Assembly (NCBI GenBank): GCA_963709085.1
Contig: CAVPVB010000011.1
Span: 62,001-126,000, forward strand
Origin: Rhodovastum sp963709085
Lineage (GTDB): Bacteria; Pseudomonadota; Alphaproteobacteria; Acetobacterales; Acetobacteraceae
Direction: 5' to 3'
DNA: 64,000 bases
The notes beneath the pieces are model-generated. The model saw only the letters and a program-made list of their open reading frames with translations. It was not told the origin of the DNA and searched no databases. A program made the position numbers and the translations under genes. Shown here piece by piece: positions 1-8,635 of this stretch; the first letter of the stretch is position 1, and every line of letters begins with the position of its first letter.

Positions 1-480
1 TGAAATTCAAAGAAGCGGCTCAATAGGACATCTAGCCAGCCAGGATCGGTCATCCCCAATGCTCCGCTGCCAGCGAAACCGTCTCCCCGGCGAAGCTTTT
101 GTGTCAAGGGAAAACATTGCCTGGATTAGAGCAACCGGATCACATATGTGTAAGAAACGGCTTGCGCACTGCCCCTGTGGCTCTCCGTCGTCTTGGCACG
201 TCATTTCAGGAAATTGATGGACCTGCACCCGCGCGTTAGTATGCTTTCCATTGTGCGGAGTACGGTTCCTGACCCGAAAGGGTCGCGCCCCAGGCGTTTC
301 CCTTCTGGCAGGATTGCCTCAAGATTGGAGGTCAGAATGATCGCCATTGGCGGTTGATGCCGATAGGCCTCCTCAGGGAGGAGCCCGAACTCAGAATCCT
401 GCCAGCGTCTGCTTGCATCGATCCTACGACGCCATCCCGCCGCTCGTCTTCCAGAGACGGGAGAAGGGCGGCGACCCCAA
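1..480. other. Edge region without a recognisable gene
   Basis: About 480 bases of somewhat lower GC than the rest. A minus-strand reading frame (201-488) encodes a passage reading DSEFGLLPEEAYRHQPPMAI that looks protein-like. It has no convincing ribosome binding site and I recognise no family, so it is at most a gene remnant. A second minus frame (7-228) is equally unassignable. Confidence 0.3.
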
Positions 481-486
481 GCGGTC

Positions 487-945
487 ATGGTTCACACCCC
501 CAAATTTGAGGCAGTCCCACAGCTGTGGGAGCCCATCTCCCGCAGCTGGACCCCGGCCGCGCCCGCCCAGGTCATCCGGCTGCTGACCGAGGGTGCGGTG
601 CATGCCGGCAACACGCGCGCCGTCTTCGTCGGGGTCGACGCCTACCAGACCGCCGGCGGCGCGGTGCTGTGCCACCTGTTCGAGCAGGATGGCGGCTTCT
701 CGCTGCAGGACGCGGCGCTGCTCGATCGGCTGGTGGCCGACAAACTCGCACCCCAGGAGGCCGCCCGGCGGGGATGGTCGCCGCCTGCGGGCGCCGAACC
801 GGCAGCGGCCGAGCTGCTCCGGGTTCTCTCGTATCCGCGGCGATGGGGTCATCTCCGCTCCAGGCTTGGCCTGCCGCTGCCTATGCGGCAGCGGCCTTGC
901 GTGGCCGACCAGCCTTCCGCCCCGCCGGAACAGGCGCCGGAATAG
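487..945 (+). CDS. Hypothetical protein
   Basis: A 152-residue frame starting ATG with protein-like composition in its first 120 residues, including AVFVGVDAYQTAGGAVLCHLFEQ. The C-terminus becomes Pro/Arg-rich and overlaps the 3' end of the convergent MucR-like gene by about 65 bases, so the true end may be distorted by a frameshift or the frame may be only partly real. No family was recognised and no clear Shine-Dalgarno precedes the ATG. It lies next to regulator and toprim genes of the plasmid backbone, which gives no functional hint. Confidence 0.4.
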   Translation: MVHTPKFEAVPQLWEPISRSWTPAAPAQVIRLLTEGAVHAGNTRAVFVGVDAYQTAGGAVLCHLFEQDGGFSLQDAALLDRLVADKLAPQEAARRGWSPPAGAEPAAAELLRVLSYPRRWGHLRSRLGLPLPMRQRPCVADQPSAPPEQAPE

Positions 946-1387
946 CAGCCGGAGCAACAACCGGAACAGCGGCCGGGGCGACAACCGGTTTCCGGCCGAG
1001 GCCGATCGATTTGGCGAGCGTCGAGCGCGTCTCGGCGTAGGTCGGCGCCACCATCGGGTAGTCGTGCGGCAGGCCCCACTTCTCGCGGTACTGCGCCGGC
1101 GTCAGACCGTAGCTGGTCTGCAGGTGCCGCTTGAGCATCTTCAGCTTTTTCCCGTCCTCCAGGCAGATGAGGTAATCGGGGAAGACCGACTTCCTGGGCG
1201 GCACGGCCGGCTGCTGCTTTGCCACAGCGGCCTCGACCGGCGGCTTCTGCGTCGCGGTGAGCGCCGCATGCACCCGGTGGATCAACTCCGGCAACGCGTC
1301 CGGCGCGACCGGGTTGTGCCCGACATGCGCGGCCACGATCCGGGCCGTCAGCTGCAGCAGCTGACCGTCTTCGGCAATCTCAGTCAT
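881..1387 (-). CDS. MucR/Ros family transcriptional regulator
   Basis: The 168-residue product matches the MucR/Ros family of alphaproteobacterial regulators, which bind AT-rich DNA through a single zinc-finger-like domain and silence or tune many genes. The core spans about residues 70-130 and contains CLEDGKKLKMLKRHL, then TPAQYREKWGLPHDYPMVAP. The usual second Cys ligand is Asp, and the last His ligand position appears to be Ser (HLQTSY against HLxTHY), so zinc binding may be weak or absent. The tail is Ala/Pro/Val-rich and ends in a basic AT-hook-like GRKAGRPRKAAAA. The start at 1387 is chosen over an upstream in-frame codon at 1462 because an AAAGGA site lies about 6 bases before it. It is monocistronic and convergent with the preceding frame. 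Confidence 0.88.
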   Translation of the reverse strand: MTEIAEDGQLLQLTARIVAAHVGHNPVAPDALPELIHRVHAALTATQKPPVEAAVAKQQPAVPPRKSVFPDYLICLEDGKKLKMLKRHLQTSYGLTPAQYREKWGLPHDYPMVAPTYAETRSTLAKSIGLGRKPVVAPAAVPVVAPAAIPAPVPAGRKAGRPRKAAAA

Positions 1388-1710
1388 CGGCGTCCTTTCG
1401 AGGTAATGCTTGAGCCGTTCCCCAGGAACGACATCAAACAGCAGGATCGCCACAGTAGACACCGCACCGGAGTCCGACCAGACAAGGCTCGCCGCGTTCC
1501 AGGATTTATATGTTTTCGTCCAAGAACTGAGTTTGGCCCGTCATGCTCTTGCGGACGCCCCTTCCGGGCCGGGCTATGGCCTTCGCCCGGAGCCGCGGGA
1601 TCGCGCCCCGGCCTTGCCCGCAACGATCTCTCGCACCAGGAAAAGCCAGAAAGCCAGATCAACGGCAGCCGCCGATCCCGGACGACGGCGCTACCGCTGG
1701 CGCCGGGCGC
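1388..1710. other. Gene-free stretch between mucR-like gene and DUF3991 gene
   Basis: About 320 bases upstream of both the leftward MucR-like gene and the rightward DUF3991 gene. It includes an AT-richer patch near 1505-1525 on the promoter side of the MucR-like gene. It probably holds promoters for both directions, but no precise -35/-10 pair can be defended by eye. Confidence 0.35.
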
Positions 1711-1763
1711 GCCACAAGGGGGCGTCGCGCTGCGCGCTCCCGTGCTGCGCACGCCCTTGTCCC
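1711..1763 (+). repeat. Structured leader element, copy 1 (CAAGGG/CCCTTG hairpin)
   Basis: Arms ACAAGGG (1714-1720) and CCCTTGT (1754-1760) enclose 33 bases containing a GCTGCGCGCTCCCG core. In copies 2-4 the outer pair is G-C (GCAAGGG/CCCTTGC). Here both sides change to A-T, a compensatory substitution that supports a paired structure. The element ends about 110 bases before the DUF3991 start. Confidence 0.6.
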
Positions 1764-1870
1764 GCGCCGGCTTCGCGGTCGGCGGGAGGGGACGGCCGAG
1801 CAGACGGAAAGCGGAGGGCAAGGCGCCGCTCCCTCCCCTGCCCGGCCGATCCCGACGGGAGCGCCGAACC

Positions 1871-2802
1871 ATGCAGGATGCGGAAATCGAATGGCTGAAA
1901 GCCAGCGTCAGCCTGCGCCGCGCTGCTGGAGCGGCTGGCGCCGGGATGGCGGCTCGACCGCGCGGAGAGCACGAGGCGCAGCCTGAAATACCGCCGCGGC
2001 GCCGGCGAAATCCTGATCGTCACCCATGACGGCCGCGGCTGGTGGGATCCGCTCAGCGGCCGCAAGGGCGACATCTTCAGCCTGGTCCAGCACCTCGACC
2101 CGGGGCTGAATTTCGGCGCGGCGCGCCGGGTGCTGCGCGGGTTTGCCGGGGTGGCGCCCGGGGTTCCCGAACTCCTTCCGCGCGCTGCGGACCGGGGCAT
2201 CGCCCATTCCCGTCGCCGACCACTGGGAGCGGCGGCGGCCGCTGGCGCGCGGATCGCCGGCCTGGCGCTATCTGACCGACGCGCGCCGGCTGCCACCGGC
2301 CATTCTGGCCGCGGCCAGCCAAGCCGACGCGGTGCGGGAAGGACCCCACGGCAGCGCCTGGTTCGCGCATCGCGACGAGAGCGGCAGCGTCAGCCACATC
2401 GAGATCCGCGGGCCGGAGTTCAAAGGCGCGGTGCGCGGCGGCCGCAAGACCCTGTTCCGCCTGGCGGGCGGCCGGCAGCCGACCCGGCTGGCGGTCACCG
2501 AAGCGCCGATCGATGCGCTGAGCCTGGCGGCGCTGGAGGAGCTGCGCGCCGACACGCTCTATGCCGCGACCGGCGGCGGCATGGGGCCGGGCACACTCCA
2601 GGCGCTGGCGCGGGCGCTGTCCGCAATCGCCGGGGTGCGGGATGCCGTGCTGCACAGCGCCACCGACGCCAATGCCGCCGGCGAGCGCTACGCCGCCTGT
2701 CATGCCGAACTGGCCGCTGCGGCCGGCGTCGCCTTCGCCCGCCTGACCCCCACCGCCGGATCGGACTGGAACGACGTGCTGAAGCAACAAACGCTGGCAT
2801 GA
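1871..2802 (+). pseudogene. DUF3991/toprim domain protein, two frameshifts
   Basis: The three forward frames each hold part of one protein of about 310 residues. Frame one begins MQDAEIEWLKASVS. After an extra C at about 1912-1913 the match continues as CAALLERLAPGWRLDR through WWDPLSGRKGDIFSLVQHLD. After an extra G in the run at 2160-2163 it continues as HWERRRPLARGSPAWRYL to the end, including VTEAPIDALSLAALEEL and ATGGGMG, typical of the toprim-like half. DUF3991/toprim proteins are common on alphaproteobacterial plasmids and resemble primase/topoisomerase nucleotidyl-transfer domains; their role is uncertain. Both shifts are +1 in short C or G runs, so either sequencing error or recent inactivation is possible. 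Confidence 0.78.
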
Positions 2803-2853
2803 GGGAGTGCCGCTCCGCCGGCGCGCCGCCCGGCCGGCAACGCCGTTGCGCCC

Positions 2854-3141
2854 TCAGCGCGCGCGATAGCCCCGGCCCAGCTTTGCCCGCGCAATCCGCG
2901 CCAGGGCGTTCACGGCCGCACCGGCATCAGCGTGGGGATCAAGCCTGCGGCGCCCCTCGGTGCCGATCCGTCCCCATTGCCGAAGCAGCAGCGCACGACC
3001 GAAAAGATCAGGCCATACCTCCATCCGGTAAAAGCGGCATGCCTGCCACTCCGGACGGATGCGGACCAGGGACAGACGGTCCGGGAACAGCGGCAACCGC
3101 ACCGGCGCGCAGCTCTGTGCGGTGTCACAGCGTTTCAACAT
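2854..3141 (-). CDS. WGR domain-containing protein
   Basis: A 95-residue protein made up almost entirely of a WGR domain: YRMEVWPDLFGRALLLRQWGRIGTEGRRRLDPH at about residues 39-70 contains the defining Q-W-G-R-I-G. WGR domains occur in PARPs and in small bacterial proteins on plasmids and are thought to bind nucleic acid or nucleic-acid-bound partners. The start ATG at 3141 begins MLKRCDTAQS; the frame stays open far upstream, but that extension is antisense to the AAA ATPase gene and is ignored. It lies opposite in strand to its neighbours. The specific role is unknown. Confidence 0.8.
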   Translation of the reverse strand: MLKRCDTAQSCAPVRLPLFPDRLSLVRIRPEWQACRFYRMEVWPDLFGRALLLRQWGRIGTEGRRRLDPHADAGAAVNALARIARAKLGRGYRAR

Positions 3142-3255
3142 GCGGCGATTCTGGCAGCGGGACCGGCGTTTGCCAACCCGGTCGACCGTTCTTTGCCGTG
3201 GCAAGTACAAACGGAAGGCCGATGAGAAGGGAGAAAGCTGCCGCTGGCGGGATCG

Positions 3256-3320
3256 CCGCCGCAAGGGTCTGTCGCTGCGCTCCCGGGCTTGCCTGCGGCG
3301 GCGCCCGCCCTTGCCCCGAC
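3256..3320 (+). repeat. Structured leader element, copy 2
   Basis: GCAAGGG (3261-3267) pairs with CCCTTGC (3308-3314) around a 40-base loop that contains GTCGCTGCGCTCCCG. It ends about 110 bases before the AAA ATPase start at 3424. It shares arms and loop core with copies at 1711, 6818 and 14659. Confidence 0.6.
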
Positions 3321-3423
3321 GCCCCCGAAGCGGCCGGCGGAACCGGTGTTCGCGAAAAACTCCAGAGCAGGAGAGGTCCATGACACCGACAGGCTGGCGC
3401 ATCGCCGCGACGGAGGGAGCGCC

Positions 3424-4491
3424 ATGAACATCCCGCAATTCGCCCAGGTGCTCGGCGCGGTGATCCGCCAGAACGTGGCCACCGCGCAGGACGGCGGCAC
3501 GCCACGCGACTACCTGGTGCCGATGGCCTGGGGCGATCCCGGGCTCGGCAAGACCGAGATCGTCGAGAGCGTCGCCGAGGAACTGGGCGATCTCGGCCGC
3601 GACCTGCCGGCGGCGGCCGACGAGGGCGGCTGGCAGGTAGTCTACGCCGATCTGCAAACCCGCGATCCGGCCGAACTCGGCGGCCTGCCGTGGATCGAAA
3701 ACCGCCGCGCCATTCGCTGCCGGCCCGATTGGTTGCCGACCCAGGGACGGGGCATCCTGTTTCTGGACGAGTTGCCGCAGGCCGGCCTCGCCAACATGAA
3801 CATCGCTGCCAGCCTGATCCGGGATCACCGGATCGGCGAGCACGTGCTGCCGCCGGCCTGGATGGTGGTCTGCGCCGGCAACCATCAGCACAACCGCGCC
3901 GGCACGACGACGATGCCGAGCCATGTGCGCAACCGCCTCGTGCATCTGACCATCGAGGCCGACGTCAACGCCTGGGCAGGCTGGGCCGCCCGCCGCGGCA
4001 TCGCGCCGATGCTGATCGCCTATAACCGCTATCGGGCGAGCGAATACCACCACCGGTTCTCCGCCACCGAGAACGCCTATCCGTCGCCGCGCAGCTGGGC
4101 GATGGCCGACCGCGTGCTGCGGCTGAAGCTGCCCGAGGTCGTGCAGCGGGAATGCGTCGCCGGTGCCGTCGGCGGCCCGGCCAGCGCCGACTTCACCGGG
4201 TTCCAGCAGATCTTCCGCCGCCTGCCCGACATCGACGCCATCCTGCTCGACCCGGAGTCCGGTCCGCTGCCGGAGGATGCCATGACCAGCTACGCCCTGA
4301 TGGGCGCGCTGGCGCACCGGGCGACGCCGGGCAATTTCGCCGCGGTGGTCCGCTACCTCGACCGCCTGCCCGAACAGGAATTCCCGGTCGCCTGCGTGAT
4401 CGACGCCACCGCCCGCGACAACCGGCTGACCTTGACCACCGCCTACCAGAGCTGGGCCGCCGCCCACGGCGCCATGCTCAGCGGCCACTGA
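3424..4491 (+). CDS. MoxR-like AAA+ ATPase
   Basis: A 355-residue AAA+ ATPase of the MoxR type. Walker A is GDPGLGKTE (about residues 37-45), Walker B is ILFLDELPQA (111-120), and an Asn in CAGNHQHN sits at the sensor-1 position. MoxR ATPases work as chaperones or insertase motors together with VWA-domain partners, and the gene two positions downstream is exactly such a partner. The start at 3424 follows GGAGGGAGCGCC and is preferred over an upstream in-frame start at 3289. It probably forms an operon with the next two genes. The combination AAA + DUF3150-like + metallopeptidase/VWA recurs in phages and mobile elements, with an unknown target. Confidence 0.88.
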   Translation: MNIPQFAQVLGAVIRQNVATAQDGGTPRDYLVPMAWGDPGLGKTEIVESVAEELGDLGRDLPAAADEGGWQVVYADLQTRDPAELGGLPWIENRRAIRCRPDWLPTQGRGILFLDELPQAGLANMNIAASLIRDHRIGEHVLPPAWMVVCAGNHQHNRAGTTTMPSHVRNRLVHLTIEADVNAWAGWAARRGIAPMLIAYNRYRASEYHHRFSATENAYPSPRSWAMADRVLRLKLPEVVQRECVAGAVGGPASADFTGFQQIFRRLPDIDAILLDPESGPLPEDAMTSYALMGALAHRATPGNFAAVVRYLDRLPEQEFPVACVIDATARDNRLTLTTAYQSWAAAHGAMLSGH

Positions 4492-4567
4492 CCGCGCCGG
4501 CGCCCGCCGCCGCCGACCTGGCGCCCGCGCCGCCCCAATCCCCACGACACCCACACGGAGGTCCACC

Positions 4568-5434
4568 ATGGACATCTCTGCCCGCGCCCTGCTGGTCAAC
4601 ACCACCGTCCGGGTCTGGACCGGCGAGAAGCGCGACCGCGCCATCACCCGCGAAATCTGCAGCCTGAAGGGCGCGGAGGACAACGCCGTCCGCGCCAACA
4701 AGAGCCTGCTCGGCGAGACGATCAAGCCGGTGCAGGCCGCCGAGCGCGCCGTGCGCGCGGCGGTCAACGAGCGCACCCTGCCCTGGATGGATGACGGCAC
4801 CCGCATCCTGAAGGGTGCCGCCTTCCTCGCCTTCACCGAGAGCATGGCGGAGCCGATCGGCGGCTTCGATGCCGCGGTCGAGGCGTTCATCGCCGCCTAC
4901 CCGGAGATCAAGTACGAAGCCCGGCGGCGGCTCGGCGATGCCTTCGCCGACGGCGACTTCCCCTCGCAGGCGAAGCTGCGCGACCGCTTCGGCGTCCGGC
5001 TGACCTACCTGCCGGTGCCGAGCAGCGACGATTTCCGGGTGCAGCTGGCCGCCGAGGAGATCGCCACCGTACGCCGCAACGCCGAGGACGCCCTGCGCGG
5101 CACGGTCAACGATGCCGTCCGCGTCTTGCTGGACCGGCTGCGCGAGCCGGTCGCCCACATGGCCACCCGGCTGCGGCTGTTCCGCCGCCGGTCGAACGGC
5201 AAGACCGAGCACCCGTTCCGCGACACGCTGGTCGAGAACGTCCGCGCGATCGTCCGGATCGCGCCGATGCTCAACCTGATGGACGACCCGCGCATTGCCG
5301 AAATCTGCGCCGACATCGAACGCCACCTCACCGCCCACGAGCCCGACCAGCTGCGCAACTCGCCCCGGCTGCGCGAGGACGTGGCAAACCAGGCCGACGA
5401 CATCCTGCGGCGCATGCAGGGCGCCTTCGCGTGA
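4568..5434 (+). CDS. DUF3150-like protein
   Basis: A 288-residue, mostly helical, charged protein that starts MDISARALLVNTTVRVWTGE, like the N-terminus of DUF3150 proteins. The family is of unknown function but is regularly encoded between a MoxR-like ATPase and a VWA-like protein, as here. No catalytic motif is visible. An AGG-rich site (cacggaggtccacc) precedes the ATG. It starts 76 bases after the ATPase stop, and its stop overlaps the region of the next gene's possible upstream start codon, which suggests translational coupling. It probably bridges ATPase and VWA protein; that is inference from the gene order. Confidence 0.7.
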   Translation: MDISARALLVNTTVRVWTGEKRDRAITREICSLKGAEDNAVRANKSLLGETIKPVQAAERAVRAAVNERTLPWMDDGTRILKGAAFLAFTESMAEPIGGFDAAVEAFIAAYPEIKYEARRRLGDAFADGDFPSQAKLRDRFGVRLTYLPVPSSDDFRVQLAAEEIATVRRNAEDALRGTVNDAVRVLLDRLREPVAHMATRLRLFRRRSNGKTEHPFRDTLVENVRAIVRIAPMLNLMDDPRIAEICADIERHLTAHEPDQLRNSPRLREDVANQADDILRRMQGAFA

Positions 5435-5445
5435 GGGAGGGGGCG

Positions 5446-6699
5446 ATGTTGCCCGACATCATCACCAAGGCGCGCGCCCGGCTGCTGGTCCGGGCACCGT
5501 TCTTCGGGTCGATCGCGCTCGGCCTGAAATGGATCGCCGAACCGTCGGTGGGCAGCATGGCCACCGACGGGCGGGCGGTGTGGTTCAACCCCGCCTGGTG
5601 CGAGATGCAGGGGGCCGAGAAGACCATGGGGACGATTGCCCATGAGGTGCTGCACGTCGTCAACAAGCACCATCTGCGCCGGCGTGCACGTGATCTGCGG
5701 CGGTGGAACATCGCCTGCGACCTGTTCGTCAACCGCATCCTGCTGGCCGACAAGTACGTGCTTCCCGACAGGCTGATCTTCGACGAAGGCAACCGCTTCG
5801 CCGGGCTGCCCGTCGAGGTGATCTACCAGCGCCTGCTGGCGGAGCCGCAGCAGCAACAGCCAGGCGGCACGCCACCGCCGGAGTCCGGCGACAGCAGCCC
5901 GCCCTGCGGCCCGTCCGGGCCGGGATCGCCCGATTCCGACCCGGCCGTGCCACCCCCAGGCAGCCAGGCGGGCGAGACCGGCGCCACGACCGTCGCGCCG
6001 GCGGAATACTGGGGCGAGGTGCGCGACCTGACGACCGACGACGGCGCGCCGCTCGGCGATGCCGCGCGGCGCCAGGCCGAGGACGATCTCGATGTCCGCA
6101 TTCGTCAGGCGGCCGCGGCGGCGAAGCGGGCGGGGCGGTTCAGCAGTGGCCTGGCCGAGCTGGTGGAGGCCGCGCTCGACCACACGGACTGGCGCGACCG
6201 CTTCCGCACGCTGTTCGACGGCACGCTGCGCAGCGAGGCGAGCTGGGCACGGCCGAACCGGCGCTTCCTGCCGCATGGCGTGTATCTGCCCGGCTGGCGC
6301 CGCGCCGGCGCCGGACGGGTCGCCTTCGTGCTCGACACCTCCGGCTCGATCTCGGCCCGGGAACTCGCGGTCTATGTCGGCAACCTGCTCGGCATCATCG
6401 AGGAGACCGGGCCGGAGCAGGTCGCCATCATCCAGTGCGACGCCGAGGTGAGGCGGGTCGACTATCTCGGCCCGGGCGAGACCGTGGATGGCATCGAGGT
6501 TCATAGCCGCGGCGGCACGCGGTTTCAGCCGGCGTTCGACTGGATCGCCGCGAGCGGCTTCGCGCCGCATGTCATCGTCTACGCCACCGACCTCGACTCC
6601 AGCGACCAGCCCGACGATCCCGGCACGCCGGTCATCTGGCTGACGCCGGGCCGTGGCCGCACGGTGCCGTTCGGTGACATCGTCGCGGTCACCCCCTGA
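5446..6699 (+). CDS. Putative metallopeptidase with VWA-like domain (DUF2201 type)
   Basis: A 417-residue two-domain protein. The N-terminal DUF2201-like domain carries a zinc-peptidase motif HEVLHVVNKHH (HExxH at about residues 66-70). A Pro/Gly/Ser-rich linker spans about 135-190. The C-terminal VWA-like domain has the MIDAS-type motif VLDTSGSIS at about residue 297 and a second acidic site near IVYATDLDSSD. VWA partners of MoxR ATPases bind metal ions and present substrates. The start at 5446 follows GAGGGAGGGGGCG; a GTG at 5431 overlapping the previous stop is the alternative. Whether the peptidase is active cannot be told from sequence. Confidence 0.85.
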   Translation: MLPDIITKARARLLVRAPFFGSIALGLKWIAEPSVGSMATDGRAVWFNPAWCEMQGAEKTMGTIAHEVLHVVNKHHLRRRARDLRRWNIACDLFVNRILLADKYVLPDRLIFDEGNRFAGLPVEVIYQRLLAEPQQQQPGGTPPPESGDSSPPCGPSGPGSPDSDPAVPPPGSQAGETGATTVAPAEYWGEVRDLTTDDGAPLGDAARRQAEDDLDVRIRQAAAAAKRAGRFSSGLAELVEAALDHTDWRDRFRTLFDGTLRSEASWARPNRRFLPHGVYLPGWRRAGAGRVAFVLDTSGSISARELAVYVGNLLGIIEETGPEQVAIIQCDAEVRRVDYLGPGETVDGIEVHSRGGTRFQPAFDWIAASGFAPHVIVYATDLDSSDQPDDPGTPVIWLTPGRGRTVPFGDIVAVTP

Positions 6700-6817
6700 C
6701 GCAGGATCACCAGCCAGCCTGCAGGACCGGACAAAGCCGGCGGCGTAAAACCTGCAGGGCCGTGCAGGAGAAACCGGAAAAGGAACGACAACGGATAAAC
6801 CGCTGCCGCATGCGCGG

Positions 6818-6873
6818 CCGCCGCCGCAAGGGACCGTGCTGCGCACGCGCCTGCGGCGCCCTTGCCCCGGCCG
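6818..6873 (+). repeat. Structured leader element, copy 3
   Basis: GCAAGGG (6826-6832) pairs with CCCTTGC (6859-6865) around a 26-base loop. It sits about 50 bases upstream of the next start codon at 6916. It is the shortest copy of the family seen at 1711, 3256 and 14659. Confidence 0.6.
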
Positions 6874-6915
6874 CCGCGACGCGGCCCGGCAAGGACATCG
6901 CCGAAGGAGAAAACC

Positions 6916-7194
6916 ATGACCCCACAACCACACGGACCACGCACGACCGGGCGCGATCAGCTGCGCACCCATCCGGCCTGGCGCACCTATCTCGCGATTT
7001 CGGTCCGGCTTGGCCGCATCGCTGTCCAGAACGGCCAGCGGACGCTGCGTGACCGAATGCTGGACGACGCCTGTCGCTTCGAGGAGGTGCTGCTCCGTGC
7101 CACCGGCCAGACCTTCTGCCAGATCACGGCGGCGAATGCCGACCGGATCGCACTGACGAACGCGATCCGGCGCACCTACCGGGGAGGCATCTGA
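6916..7194 (+). CDS. Small hypothetical protein
   Basis: A 92-residue protein starting MTPQPHGPRTTGRDQLRTHP. No family was recognised. An AAGGAG site lies 7 bases before the ATG at 6916, which fixes the start over an upstream in-frame codon at 6862. It has no membrane segment; the C-terminal half is predicted helical and rich in Arg/Ala. It is followed after one base by the next gene, so the pair is probably co-transcribed with the downstream gene at 8095 as well. Confidence 0.65.
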   Translation: MTPQPHGPRTTGRDQLRTHPAWRTYLAISVRLGRIAVQNGQRTLRDRMLDDACRFEEVLLRATGQTFCQITAANADRIALTNAIRRTYRGGI

Positions 7195-7195
7195 C

Positions 7196-8095
7196 ATGAC
7201 GAACCAGAACACGCGCGGCGCGCGCGGCAACGAGGCGTTGCCGACCTGGCCGGTGCACGACGCCGCGCTGGCCGTACTGCCCGTGCTGGTGCGGGCAGAC
7301 CTCCATCTCCGCCGGCTGGCCGGCCAGCAGGCCGACGCCCTCTCGCGCCGCCTGCTGCAGCTGTTCGAAACGCTGATCGACATCGCCGGCGATGTCGAAA
7401 CCTATAGCCGCCACTGGACCGATCCCGCGCTGGTGGCGATGGCCGCTCCGTTGGCCGCCGCCCTCGCCGCCTATGAACGAGCCGGCGACGGCGTGGCCTC
7501 GGAGCAAACGCAACAGCCGCGCGGGCATGACACCGAAGAACGGCGACATGCCTCCGCCCTCGCGGCGGTCATCGTGCGGGAGACGGATGGCGAGCGTTGT
7601 TCCGTTAACGTCGGTGCAACCTGGGACCGTGCATGCGCGGCCGTGGCCAGCGGCACCGATGCGCACCAGGTGGCAAACTTCCTGAACCGGGAGGTGACCA
7701 ACGACGATGACTGGCGAAACCTGCTGCACGCGGCAACCGACTCCGCCGCCGGCTGGCAGGCAGCCACAGCGCCAAGCACGGTGTTGCGTGCCGCCCTGGC
7801 GGTGGCGAACGATGACGGCTGGTGGACCGGTCCGGGGGACAGCCCGGTGCATGTTGCCGCCTCGTCGCTGCTGGCGCTGGCGGAAAGTCACCGTGCGTTG
7901 ATCCAGGCGGTCGAACGGTTGATCCCGGCAGCTGACGCCCATGCCACCGACACGATGATTCTGGCCGATGAGGTCGCCGACGATCCCGACGCCACCGCCG
8001 AGGAAAAGCAGGCACGGCGCCAGCATGCGACCGAAACGGAACTGGACATCGGGTTCGCCCACTCTACACTCCAACACGCGAAAGGCATGCACTGA
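7196..8095 (+). CDS. Hypothetical protein (299 residues)
   Basis: A 299-residue, Ala-rich, helical protein of unknown family. It has no signal peptide, membrane segment or nucleotide-binding motif. The start ATG is preceded by GGGGAGG at a normal distance. Its stop codon overlaps the next start (TGATG), indicating translational coupling. The middle part (QTQQPRGHDTEERRHASALA, about residue 100-120) is a polar linker between two helical halves. The function is unknown; position in the maintenance region suggests a plasmid-specific accessory role only. Confidence 0.7.
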   Translation: MTNQNTRGARGNEALPTWPVHDAALAVLPVLVRADLHLRRLAGQQADALSRRLLQLFETLIDIAGDVETYSRHWTDPALVAMAAPLAAALAAYERAGDGVASEQTQQPRGHDTEERRHASALAAVIVRETDGERCSVNVGATWDRACAAVASGTDAHQVANFLNREVTNDDDWRNLLHAATDSAAGWQAATAPSTVLRAALAVANDDGWWTGPGDSPVHVAASSLLALAESHRALIQAVERLIPAADAHATDTMILADEVADDPDATAEEKQARRQHATETELDIGFAHSTLQHAKGMH

Positions 8096-8541
8096 TGGCC
8101 CGATTCCGACTTCGTTCGTGGCAGGAACAGACCCTTTACGACTGCCGCGACTATGAGATCGAAGCCGGGACTCTGGAGGAGGCCGCCGGGCTGTTGGACG
8201 AACTCCAGGAGCGGGCACAGGAGATCAGCGAGCCGGTCGATCTGCCGCCGCAGGTCCGGCGCATCGACGGCGCCAGCCGCGAGATGCGGGCGCTGGACCC
8301 GTGCGAGATCGTCGACGGCGAGCGCGGCATCGCCGAGATCGACGCGGACGGACACAAGCTTCGTGACGTACTGCCCGCGGCGGCGGACCCAGTTGGCGAC
8401 TCACCGGTGAAGGTGCTGGCGGAGTTCGTCGCCGACATCGACGCCGTCGGCGTCGACGCCGTACGGCAGGACTGGCCGGATTGGCTGGTGACCTGCGAGA
8501 AGGCGCGCGCGGCGCTTATCGCTGCCGAAAAGCAATGGTAG
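8095..8541 (+). CDS. Hypothetical acidic protein
   Basis: A 148-residue acidic protein starting MARFRLRSWQEQTLYDCRDY, rich in Asp and Glu, with no motif I recognise. The start overlaps the stop of the preceding gene by one base (TGATG). The N-terminal 45 residues (beta-strand-like, then DELQERAQEI) could form a small mixed fold. The acidic character would suit a DNA mimic or an interaction partner of a basic protein, but nothing in the sequence proves either. Confidence 0.65.
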   Translation: MARFRLRSWQEQTLYDCRDYEIEAGTLEEAAGLLDELQERAQEISEPVDLPPQVRRIDGASREMRALDPCEIVDGERGIAEIDADGHKLRDVLPAAADPVGDSPVKVLAEFVADIDAVGVDAVRQDWPDWLVTCEKARAALIAAEKQW

Positions 8542-8635
8542 CGCCAATGGAGAGACAAGACTGCCCCGGCAGTCCGGAAGGACCGCCAGCCGGCGACAGG
8601 AGTCGCCGGCAGAGTCAGGGAAGGAAGGAAGTCCC

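Noticed and set aside
2854..4890. A 678-codon minus-strand frame
   Set aside because: Only the final 95 codons (WGR domain) are protein-like. The rest is antisense to the AAA ATPase and DUF3150-like genes.
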